From a virus: a DNA stretch of 20,726 bases. Below the pieces are notes generated by a model. That model was not told the DNA's origin and did not search any database. It worked only from the letters and a program-made list of their open reading frames with translations. The translations under genes were made by a program, and so were the position numbers. The stretch is taken from positions 1 through 20,726 of IMG/VR virus record IMGVR_UViG_3300046478_000014; one strand, written 5' to 3'. This document shows, piece by piece, positions 8,945 through 14,036 of this stretch (positions within the stretch are counted from its first letter, which is position 1; every line of letters starts with the position of its first letter).

Positions 8945-9013
8945 TTATGCTGCTAATTGGCTTAAACGTGTGCAAAGAGAAATTCTTATAGCCGTATCTT
9001 GCGTTATAGCTTG
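8945..9013 (-). CDS. Major capsid protein, exon 3 (C-terminus)
   Basis: After intron 2 the reading frame resumes at CAA 9013 and codes QAITQDTAIRISLCTRLSQLAA before TAA at 8947-8945. The spliced junction reads AVKFAQA then QAITQDTAI, which is a natural ending for this capsid type. The exon is in phase 0 and is too short to be called on its own. Its stop overlaps the strong AAGGAGG of the next gene, so it is the real end of the coding sequence. Confidence 0.75.
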   Translation of the reverse strand, partial: QAITQDTAIRISLCTRLSQLAA

Positions 9014-9242
9014 CATTCTGTTACTTTCTTGACCCCTAATTCACACTAGCGGGCGGGGAAACTCTTCGGTATTCCCTCACTATCTTTCGAATAGTGTTCA
9101 GACTATTGCTTACTCTTTCGAGTCCATCTCGCTTAGTCGTTCACGCTGCAAGAGCATATTGCTCAGCTTGCGCCTCGTCACCATAACTTACGTCACAGGT
9201 TTCCGAGTCAATCAGAGATAGTTTAGCCAGACCTAACTTTTT
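9014..9242 (-). mobile_element. Group I intron 2 in the capsid gene (229 nt, no ORF)
   Basis: The minus strand carries the catalytic core signature GTGAACGACTAAGCGAG, then a CTCGAAAGAG hairpin (P8, GAAA loop) and CAATAGTCTGAAC. The GACTA and TAGTC pieces form P7. The 5' splice site is placed after CCAGGCT, whose seven bases pair with the guide GGTCTGG shortly downstream, with the required U-G pair at the cut. The 3' end (AGTAACAGAATG) matches the end of intron 1 (AGTAACAAAAGTG). The segment TCTGATTGACTCGGAAACC also matches intron 1, so the two are related. P6 is a short GAGC-AATAT-GCTC hairpin with no coding insert. An unspliced reading would add about 26 residues and stop at 9141, which is an intron artefact. 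Confidence 0.85.
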
Positions 9243-9852
9243 AGCCTGGGCGAATTTAACTGCCAAAGTCGCATTCTGCGCTAACATGCCCGAGTAGTAT
9301 GGGTCGCGATAAATCAGATTCATGGAATAACCATCCTGATTTATATGTGTGACCGCTTGCTTACCCATAACGGCATTGTAATACAAATCAGAACCATTAG
9401 CACTTGCACCTCTTGCTACAGGTGATTCAGAGCTAGTAAGTATCCTGATGTTATATATAGAGCCATATTCGCTAGGCAACGCTGAGGAATTATTAGGATA
9501 ATTCCACTGGTTGATAAAGCCGGAGCCAACCATACTATCAAAATCTGACTGCAATTCAGTACTTGACAACATAAAATAGGCCGATCGAATCGGACCTGTT
9601 CCAAAACGATCCATGCCCTCAATACCGCTCATAAACTTGTAAGCGTTGTTGGTATCTAAAGTAGTTGCCAACAAACTGAAGTCCGATACTCCATAATTTG
9701 TTGGATTATCAGCATTGCTACCCCCTCCGGCATTTATCTCCGACGCAGCCGAGATAATATAATCTCGTAAAATTAAATCTTCTGCTTGTCTCATTGCCAC
9801 AGCTAAACGCTCTGACACCCAAGCGAGGACCCCTTCCTGGTCTTGAAGTATA
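9243..9852 (-). CDS. Major capsid protein, exon 2 (central part)
   Basis: This exon supplies 203 codons plus one base that completes a GTT valine started in exon 1. The joined sequence reads IINEQV-ILQDQEGVLAWVSERLAVAMRQ, the conserved helix entry of N4-gp56/P22-coat-like capsid proteins (typically NEQV.LQ.QDPVL..). Downstream come AEDLILRDYIISAASEINAGG, a central domain, and a C-terminal AVTHINQDGYSMNLIYRDPYYSGMLAQNATLAVKFAQA. A GTG at 9818 would give a 225-residue standalone ORF to 9141. It is not the real start: coding signal continues upstream of it to the splice site, and its last 26 codons belong to intron 2. There is no ribosome binding site at that GTG. Confidence 0.85.
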
Positions 9853-10622
9853 CACTTTTGTTACTCCACATTATAATGTGTGGGCATATCATTTCTGTAT
9901 GCCTCTGCAATTTTATTTATAGTTGCAGATCAGACTATCGCTTCACCTTTCGGTGTCCACTCGCCTTAGTCGTTCAGGCTGTACATTTAATTATTAATCT
10001 TGTAGAATTACATCCACATCTAACAAAGGAATAAAGATGTCGAAGAGTAAATATACAAGAATTGATTACACAGTGAGCCAAATAGCATATCTTGCAGGCA
10101 TTATTGATGGTGAAGGAACTTTGTTTATCGGAAATTATGGAAATAAAGATAAAATCCGAGGAACTGGTTTTTTCCAAACCATTATATCCGTCACTACTAC
10201 TGATGAATGCCTTATAGATTGGCTTTACAATAATTTTGGTGGTTGGAAAAGCGAATACACGCCTAAACAACGCGCTAAAAATTGCAAAGGACCTGTCTAT
10301 AGTTGGAAATGTACCGGTGATAGGTTGACCCATCTTTGCGAACTCATGATTCCTTATCTTGTCATTAAAAAAGAACAAGCCATGATTCTTTTGAAGATGC
10401 GAAGCACTTACTTTTGTTCCGAATATCAGCCGGGAAAACAAGGAGTGCAGAGAATCTCTGAAGATATCATTAATGAACGTTTGAGTTTGATGGACCAACT
10501 TAAAAAACTTCACTGTAGAAACCACACTTTTAATAAGTAAACACTTGCCCCTTGTTGCCCTCTTGGTAATGAGGGGTTCCAAGTCAATTAGAGCAGATTT
10601 ATAGCAGGCTAAACTTCTGTCC
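9853..10622 (-). mobile_element. Group I intron 1 in the capsid gene (770 nt), carrying an antisense homing endonuclease
   Basis: The 5' exon end AGCAGGT pairs over seven bases with the guide GCCTGCT about 10 bases into the intron, with a U-G pair at the cut. The core contains GCCTGAACGACTAAGGCGAG, a CACC-GAAA-GGTG hairpin (P8) and GCGATAGTCTGATC, so P7 is GACTA/TAGTC. Three further hairpins follow (CTGCAA/TTGCAG, GGCATA/TATGCC, CCACA/TGTGG), and the intron ends AGTAACAAAAGTG. Joining 10623 to 9852 restores the frame exactly. The stretch between the two core halves holds a plus-strand LAGLIDADG gene. Complementary TTATTAA and TTAATAA flank it, so it probably occupies the loop of P6. Confidence 0.88.
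10037..10540 (+). CDS. LAGLIDADG homing endonuclease inside group I intron 1
   Basis: 167 residues from ATG 10037 with AAAGGA seven bases upstream. The motif QIAYLAGIIDGEGTLFIG (residues 15-32) is a clear LAGLIDADG signature, with Asp24 as the expected metal-binding acid. Only one such motif is present and the length is short, so it should act as a homodimer. Enzymes of this family cut intronless alleles of the host gene, and the intron is then copied in during repair. The gene lies on the plus strand, opposite to both intron and capsid gene, so it cannot be translated from the capsid transcript and needs its own antisense promoter. The stop codon region overlaps the inferred P6 stem. The coding sequence looks intact, with no frameshift or internal stop. 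Confidence 0.93.
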   Translation: MSKSKYTRIDYTVSQIAYLAGIIDGEGTLFIGNYGNKDKIRGTGFFQTIISVTTTDECLIDWLYNNFGGWKSEYTPKQRAKNCKGPVYSWKCTGDRLTHLCELMIPYLVIKKEQAMILLKMRSTYFCSEYQPGKQGVQRISEDIINERLSLMDQLKKLHCRNHTFNK

Positions 10623-10944
10623 ACCTGCTCATTGATTATGCAACCAGTCTTTCATAATCAATATTTTCGGCACTGGAACCACCGAAAAACGCCATCTGCG
10701 CATCTATGATATCACGTTGTGGTACCTGTGCAGGCGGGTCTATGCCTGAATTTCCAAGTTGTATAGTTGGAGGCTGTAAAGCTCTTGGTCGCATAAATCT
10801 GCATGTAGTACCGCCGTTTGCAGGCATACTAACCTTGTCGCAGATAGTAATATAATTCATGGTCGGGGTAGGTACATAAAGCATTGCAGGTGCTAGTGAC
10901 TGCAATATTAATGGCCCCAAATTCCCCGTAGTCGTAATAGACAT
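10623..10944 (-). CDS. Major capsid protein, exon 1 (N-terminus; whole gene spans 10944 to 8945)
   Basis: The main head shell protein. Translation starts at ATG 10944 after AAAGG. The N-terminus (MSITTTGNLGPLILQSLAP, then MPANGGTTCRFMRPRALQPP) matches the N4-gp56/P22-coat-like pattern in which a K/N-rich turn leads to a CRFMRPRAL-type strand. It continues VPQRDIIDAQMAFFG. In relatives this is followed directly by a short TGV-type turn and INEQV. Here TGCIINEQV is present just before the 5' splice site, but it is 32 nt late and out of frame. Read straight through, the frame stops at 10636. Skipping the 32 nt gives 97 codons in exon 1 and about 322 residues in all three exons, a normal size for the family. 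Sequencing error, ribosomal bypass and frameshift remain possible. A sigma-70-like promoter lies about 140 bp upstream. Confidence 0.85.
10631..10688 (-). other. Two adjacent hairpins around a 32-nt out-of-frame insert in capsid exon 1
   Basis: Hairpin A has a perfect 7-bp stem, TTTTCGG/CCGAAAA (10688-10664, 11-nt loop). Hairpin B has a perfect 10-bp stem, ATTGATTATG/CATAATCAAT (10662-10631, 12-nt loop). One base separates them. Loop A contains CCAGT and loop B contains ACTGG, which are exact complements. The insert (10680-10649) starts inside loop A and ends inside loop B. Its rightmost part, read on the plus strand, is TTTTCGGCACTGG, equal to the expected uninterrupted exon (Phe-Gly-Thr-Gly). 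Function is unknown. Confidence 0.75.
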
Positions 10945-11085
10945 GACAAACCTTTGTTTGCATGTTAGTACTTGATATGTGATCGGTATACGAGCCTAAC
11001 TTACGTATGTTTTCGATCATATCGGGTGAGAAGTTGCGAACCTTCAATAACGCGAATGTCCATAACGTAGGACTGACGTGAATTT

Positions 11086-11115
11086 ATTGTATCAATTAAA
11101 TATTTTACTTGTCAA
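11086..11115 (-). promoter_or_regulatory. Sigma-70-like promoter for the major capsid gene
   Basis: On the minus strand TTGACA (11115-11110, perfect -35) is followed after 18 bases by TACAAT (11091-11086, five of six matches to TATAAT). Transcription would start near 11079, leaving a leader of about 135 nt before the capsid ATG. The -35 overlaps the end of the small upstream gene, so it would boost capsid expression inside the operon. Confidence 0.6.
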
Positions 11116-11266
11116 ATCTAAGAAAGAATTCTTTGAACAATTCGAATTGGTCGGTTAATAGATCAAAGCATTCATCACATAACCATAAATGAATTAGAGG
11201 ACTGAATTTGAATCCTTTTTCAAATCGTTCACCCTCTAATTTGCAACGACTACAACATACTGTCAT
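11105..11266 (-). CDS. Small two-CxxC zinc-finger-like protein
   Basis: This 53-residue protein starts at ATG 11266, overlapping the scaffold stop by one base (TGATG), and ends at TAA 11107-11105. CCSRC near residues 4-8 and CDEC at 30-33 give two CxxC knuckles that could bind one zinc. The rest is Phe/Leu-rich and helical (DLLTDQFELFKEFFLRFDK). Tight coupling to the scaffold gene and its place just before the capsid promoter support a real gene. No function is known. Small zinc-ribbon proteins are common in phage structural operons. Confidence 0.7.
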   Translation of the reverse strand: MTVCCSRCKLEGERFEKGFKFSPLIHLWLCDECFDLLTDQFELFKEFFLRFDK

Positions 11267-11904
11267 CAAATTCTCAACCTATTCTTTAATTCTTGCATCT
11301 TGGCATAAGCATCTTTCTGACCGCTTGGACTGAAATTACCAACGCTTGCATAAGGAGCCGAACTAGTTCCGGAAGGTTGGTAATAGGGACTTTTGCGCTT
11401 AGAATCTATCGTTTCTTGAATTGTGGGTTGTTTAACCTCCGGTTTATCAATTCCTAATGCTTTGATATTTTTATAAACCAGTTTTTGACGTTCAAATCCC
11501 TCGGGCATTTGCAGTATGGTTTCTGCTAATTCCGGATCTCTTTCATAGAATTTAGGAGCTAGATTGAGCACATCAAAAAAGTCCGGATTATGTTTTACGT
11601 AATCTTTTTGATCTTTTTCACGTAAAGCCTTTTCAACTGCTCTTTGAATTTCTGTTTGAGTATTTTTTTTGTTTTGCTGTTCAAAACTTGCTAGTGTCTT
11701 CTTGAACTTTTTGTGATCGACATACGGTTCTGATTCATCGTCGTCCTCTTGTTCTACAGGTTGGTTTCTACGTTCTAGTTCGGCTTGCATACGCTCTTTT
11801 TCTGCATTTACTTTGTCTAATTCACGCTGAAATTTAGATTCAAGAGCTCTGAAATTAAGCTCTTTATCTGATACTTGTTCTTTTTCGTGTTCCGGATCTG
11901 TCAT
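11266..11904 (-). CDS. Scaffold-like head assembly protein
   Basis: 212 residues from ATG 11904 with AGGTGG seven bases upstream. It lies between the portal/micro-gene region and the capsid gene, the usual place for a scaffold. The composition is highly charged and helical: a coiled coil at about 5-45 (KELNFRALESKFQRELDKVNAEKERMQAE), an acidic patch EDDDESEP, and a second helical region (FEQQNKKNTQTEIQRAVEKALREKDQKDY). A Pro/Ser/Tyr-rich hinge (SPYYQPSGTSSAPYASVGNFSPSG) precedes a basic C-terminal helix ending LKNRLRI. Scaffold proteins bind the capsid through a basic C-terminal helix, and the end of this protein fits. It likely acts inside the procapsid and is then released. Sequence identity alone cannot prove it; position and architecture do most of the work. 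Confidence 0.85.
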   Translation of the reverse strand: MTDPEHEKEQVSDKELNFRALESKFQRELDKVNAEKERMQAELERRNQPVEQEDDDESEPYVDHKKFKKTLASFEQQNKKNTQTEIQRAVEKALREKDQKDYVKHNPDFFDVLNLAPKFYERDPELAETILQMPEGFERQKLVYKNIKALGIDKPEVKQPTIQETIDSKRKSPYYQPSGTSSAPYASVGNFSPSGQKDAYAKMQELKNRLRI

Positions 11905-11931
11905 AAACCACCTATATTGATTTACCTTGAA

Positions 11932-11976
11932 TATATTTAAATTTTTATTTTTAATAAACTTAAAAATTTAAATATA
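11932..11976. promoter_or_regulatory. 16-bp inverted repeat between divergent genes
   Basis: TATATTTAAATTTTTA (11932-11947) and its exact complement (11961-11976) are separated by 13 bases. The flanking ribosome binding sites are also mirrored (CCACCTATATT at 11908-11918, AATATAGGTGG at 11972-11982). The 79-bp gap separates the leftward scaffold gene from the rightward three-gene module, so the element probably holds promoter or operator sequence, or marks a module border. No clear -35/-10 pair was found. Confidence 0.55.
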
Positions 11977-11983
11977 GGTGGAT

Positions 11984-12229
11984 ATGAATCTTTTTGGTTT
12001 TGCTGCTAACTTTTTCGACGCATGTGTGTTGATTTTTGGAAAGTCAGGAAAAATATTGAATGCGCGAGGTAACAGAATCTGTTTTTTAATTGAATTATGT
12101 TGTTTAAGTTACTGGTGTTTCATGGATATCAACCGTGGACTATATTCACAAGGTGTTTCCTGCATTTTTTCAATGATGATCTGTATTTACGGATTTAGAA
12201 GATGGGGAAAAAAAAATGAAATTAAATAG
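11984..12229 (+). CDS. Small membrane protein, first gene of the plus-strand module
   Basis: The best start is ATG 11984, preceded by AGGTGG at four bases; the frame also contains an upstream GTG at 11978 that overlaps the ribosome binding site. This gives 81 residues. Two or three hydrophobic segments are visible: FGFAANFFDACVLIFG (about 4-19), CFLIELCCLSYWCFM (about 33-47) and CIFSMMICIYGF (about 60-71), with Arg/Lys between and after, so it is likely an inner-membrane protein with a positive cytoplasmic tail (RRWGKKNEIK). The pattern NRICFLIE...SYWCFMDINRGLYSQGVS is familiar from small phage membrane proteins of unknown role. It opens an operon with the next two genes, inserted head-on to the structural genes. 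Confidence 0.75.
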   Translation: MNLFGFAANFFDACVLIFGKSGKILNARGNRICFLIELCCLSYWCFMDINRGLYSQGVSCIFSMMICIYGFRRWGKKNEIK

Positions 12230-12677
12230 ACTGGAAACACACGATAGATATCAAGAATTTACAAAAAAACAATTCAGCATCGGCGAATGCTGCCAAAATA
12301 TAATTGATCAAAGACCGTTTGGAAGCCATCCATTTTACATATTCGCTCATGCTAGAACAGATGATGACGGAGTCACTAAACGTTTAATATGGCAACCTAG
12401 GTTAACAAAACCAAGAGCACAAACAAATTCGATGTTATTCAAGGGGTTTCCTGGGAGTGATAACTTACAGGTGTTTTGGATCATACCTGACGAAGTCCTA
12501 TGGAAGCAATTTAACACAGGAAATGTCACTGAGTCTAAAATAGTTCAAGAAAGTATTCACAAATATTTACACTTTCGTGAACAATTGGAAGCAAAAGAAC
12601 CTGATGACTTAGACGACGGTCAAATTGATGCAATTTATCGTCAAATAAGTTTAGGAAAAAAATATATTATGGTTTAA
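12216..12677 (+). CDS. Conserved phage hypothetical protein
   Basis: 153 residues from ATG 12216, overlapping the end of the membrane protein gene by 14 bases. Segments FGSHPFYIFAHARTDDDGVTKRLIWQPRLT and AQTNSMLFKGFPGSDNLQVFWIIPDEVLW look like a folded alpha/beta domain. The C-terminus is acidic (EPDDLDDGQIDAIYRQIS). I recognise this as a widely distributed hypothetical phage protein, often near head genes. I know no established function. The overlaps with both neighbours and the TAATG junction downstream show a coupled three-gene unit. Confidence 0.8.
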   Translation: MKLNRLETHDRYQEFTKKQFSIGECCQNIIDQRPFGSHPFYIFAHARTDDDGVTKRLIWQPRLTKPRAQTNSMLFKGFPGSDNLQVFWIIPDEVLWKQFNTGNVTESKIVQESIHKYLHFREQLEAKEPDDLDDGQIDAIYRQISLGKKYIMV

Positions 12678-13060
12678 TGGAAGATAATAAAACAATTCTT
12701 GGCACGATTTCAGGTGAACGCATCATATATGAAAATGAAAATCAAAAATCATTTTCAACTCAACAAACACAAGAGCAATTCCAGAAAGGATTCAAAAACG
12801 AAAATATCCGATTTTTCACGATTGATTCATACTTACCAGATCATAGACCAAGAGAAAAGTATGCAGACAAACTAAAATACCTCAAACAGCTGCTTGAGAA
12901 AAAAAGAGATGATGAATTAAAAAGACAAATACAACTGATTCGAGATGAATATGATATTAAACTTAAACCTATTGAACATGGAATAAAAAAACTAGAAGCT
13001 ATCATTTATTTAAAAGATAAATGCAAAATGGTTATATTAGAGGATGGAAAGGTTAAATGA
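12677..13060 (+). CDS. Coiled-coil hypothetical protein, last gene of the plus-strand module
   Basis: 127 residues from ATG 12677, which overlaps the upstream TAA (TAATG). The N-terminus (ILGTISGERIIYENENQ) is beta-like, then residues 55-115 form a charged helical stretch with strong coiled-coil character (KYLKQLLEKKRDDELKRQIQ, then LIRDEYDIKLKPIEHGIKKL). No enzyme motif, signal peptide or membrane segment is seen. Its frame ends 25 bp before the stop of the convergent leftward micro-gene, so this marks the border between the inserted module and the structural operon. Function unknown. Confidence 0.75.
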   Translation: MEDNKTILGTISGERIIYENENQKSFSTQQTQEQFQKGFKNENIRFFTIDSYLPDHRPREKYADKLKYLKQLLEKKRDDELKRQIQLIRDEYDIKLKPIEHGIKKLEAIIYLKDKCKMVILEDGKVK

Positions 13061-13084
13061 GATTAAGTAAACCTGTTTTTGTGG

Positions 13085-13258
13085 TTAAACGACTGATTTG
13101 GGAGGTTTTTTTAGTTTTTTTGGTGTAACATTCATCATACCGAGGGAATCTTCACGCATACGCCCTAATTTGGCTCGTATTCCCGTGCCGTAGTGATCGC
13201 CCATGCCAAACTTTGAATTCGAAGTATGGGCGTTTTTAAGAGGTTTCGGCAATTTCAT
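13085..13258 (-). CDS. Small basic protein, end of a micro-gene chain
   Basis: 57 residues from ATG 13258, overlapping the upstream stop (ATGA). The sequence MKLPKPLKNAHTSNSKFGMG is followed by an Arg/Lys-rich middle (IRAKLGRMREDSLGMM) and a lysine/proline tail (KKLKKPPKSVV). It is strongly basic, which suits binding of nucleic acid or of the acidic scaffold, but no motif proves this. A GDHYGTGIRAKLGR segment recalls the DYGIGHRQPV of the gene before it. Coupling makes the gene credible despite its size. Confidence 0.65.
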   Translation of the reverse strand: MKLPKPLKNAHTSNSKFGMGDHYGTGIRAKLGRMREDSLGMMNVTPKKLKKPPKSVV

Positions 13259-13506
13259 GTTTCATCAACTTTCATGTTATTAACCTTACCCATCGGTAAT
13301 ATATCCACTACAGCCTTAGGAATGCCTTCATGACCCACGGGTTGTCTATGTCCAATACCGTAATCAGTGCCAGCTTTTACAAAGCAACTCGATCGTTCAT
13401 CATACTGAGGGCATCTAAAATCCCAAGGACTATTTTTACCATTAACGGGATGATCTTTAGGCCTTTGATTCTTTATTGCGGTTGGATCTTTAAAACCTGA
13501 TCTCAT
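13255..13506 (-). CDS. Small phage protein, portal-scaffold interval
   Basis: 83 residues from ATG 13506, overlapping the stop of the gene before it in ATGA and the start of the gene after it in another ATGA. The sequence is rich in Gly, Pro, Lys, Arg and Asp (MRSGFKDPTAIKNQRPKDHP, VNGKNSPWDFRCPQYDERSS) and looks extended rather than globular. Two Cys are too far apart for a simple knuckle. Small extended proteins encoded between portal and scaffold are common in P22-like metagenomic phages, with no known role that I can name. Confidence 0.75.
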   Translation of the reverse strand: MRSGFKDPTAIKNQRPKDHPVNGKNSPWDFRCPQYDERSSCFVKAGTDYGIGHRQPVGHEGIPKAVVDILPMGKVNNMKVDET

Positions 13507-13670
13507 ACATTCTCCTGATTTTCTACAAAACCAACTGATATTGTTTTATATATTGCACACCATGTTTCTCTAAGGGCTTTGTCAAGCTCAATATCTTCTA
13601 TCGTATCATCTACATGTATAACCGGTTCACATATTGTCAATTTCGCACCATAGTATTCATCATCATTCAT
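13503..13670 (-). CDS. Small acidic protein, start of the micro-gene chain
   Basis: 55 residues from ATG 13670 (MNDDEYYGAKLTICEPVIHV) to TGA at 13505-13503, which overlaps the next ATG. It is acidic and probably one small alpha/beta unit (VDDTIEDIELDKALRETWCAIYK). There is no good ribosome binding site. The tight coupling with the next gene and intact coding suggest it is real. Function unknown. Confidence 0.6.
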   Translation of the reverse strand: MNDDEYYGAKLTICEPVIHVDDTIEDIELDKALRETWCAIYKTISVGFVENQENV

Positions 13671-13696
13671 AAAATATCTATATTTTCCTTATAGTT

Positions 13697-13793
13697 TGCG
13701 GATGGTAGGATTTGAACCTACGCCCTCTTAAGCTTTTACCCTAAGAAGACATATCTTTAAAAAGATATTGCAAAATCTGTATGCCACATCCGC
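13697..13793 (-). tRNA. tRNA-like gene, class II, unusual (97 nt, anticodon unclear)
   Basis: The acceptor stem GCGGATG/CATCCGC is a perfect 7 bp with an A discriminator. The T arm is GTAGG-TTCAAAT-CCTAC, as in normal tRNA. The D arm is short (GCA/TGC, 9-nt loop TACAGATTT) and lacks the usual GG pair. The anticodon arm, ATATC-TTTTTAAA-GATAT, has an eight-base loop, so the triplet could be read TTT, TTA or TAA. The variable arm is very long: 29 nt with a 9-bp stem GTCTTCTTA/TAAGAGGGC. No CCA is encoded. The layout fits a Leu-type tRNA best, but it may be degenerate. It lies in the 134-bp gap between the 74-aa and 55-aa genes. Confidence 0.65.
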
Positions 13794-13804
13794 ATATAAA
13801 TATA

Positions 13805-14029
13805 TTAGTTTCTATGTCCAGCCTTTTGAGGATGACTATGGACTTTTTTCTTGTTCATCATCTGTTGGCTTTTGATAGCCTCTGTAGTATCTTCGTAGTT
13901 TGATAATGCACCGAAGCCCTCTGCGCTGGATTCTTCTTTAGTCTTATGCGGGCCATCTGGAAGCACACTATTTTTGCCATGTCCACCAGCCCAAAATTTA
14001 TGGTCATCAATGCGTTGTCCGCCTGCCAT
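13805..14029 (-). CDS. Small Gly/His-rich phage protein next to the portal
   Basis: 74 residues from ATG 14029, with AGGTGG five bases upstream, 7 bp after the portal stop. Sequence MAGGQRIDDHKFWAGGHGKN, then acidic EESSAEGFGALSNYEDTTEAI, ends in a basic His/Lys tail (NKKKVHSHPQKAGHRN). I have seen this kind of protein repeatedly between portal and scaffold in P22-like environmental phages, without an assigned role. It appears extended and may be an assembly accessory. The ribosome binding site and position make the gene solid. Confidence 0.8.
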   Translation of the reverse strand: MAGGQRIDDHKFWAGGHGKNSVLPDGPHKTKEESSAEGFGALSNYEDTTEAIKSQQMMNKKKVHSHPQKAGHRN

Positions 14030-14036
14030 ATACCAC

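Noticed and set aside
9141-9818. The capsid read as a separate 225-residue protein
   Set aside because: The GTG lacks a ribosome binding site, coding continues upstream to a splice junction, and the last 26 codons lie in intron 2.
9974-10624. A 216-codon minus-strand frame inside capsid intron 1
   Set aside because: It is the antisense of the LAGLIDADG gene, has no ribosome binding site, and its first residues belong to the frame that enters the intron from the exon. The plus-strand protein has the recognised motif.
10829-11047. A 72-codon frame in the capsid leader
   Set aside because: It overlaps the capsid start out of frame, begins with a TTG and resembles nothing I know.
13061-13130. 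A terminator between the two convergent genes
   Set aside because: There is a T-rich stretch and a weak AAACCT/AGGTTT pairing, but the arms are 36 bases apart and no compact GC stem was found.
13697-13793. Use of stop-codon recoding by the phage
   Set aside because: Although one register of the tRNA-like loop would read UAA, the identified genes here end normally at TAA, TAG or TGA without conserved read-through. The capsid problem is a frame shift, not a stop alone.
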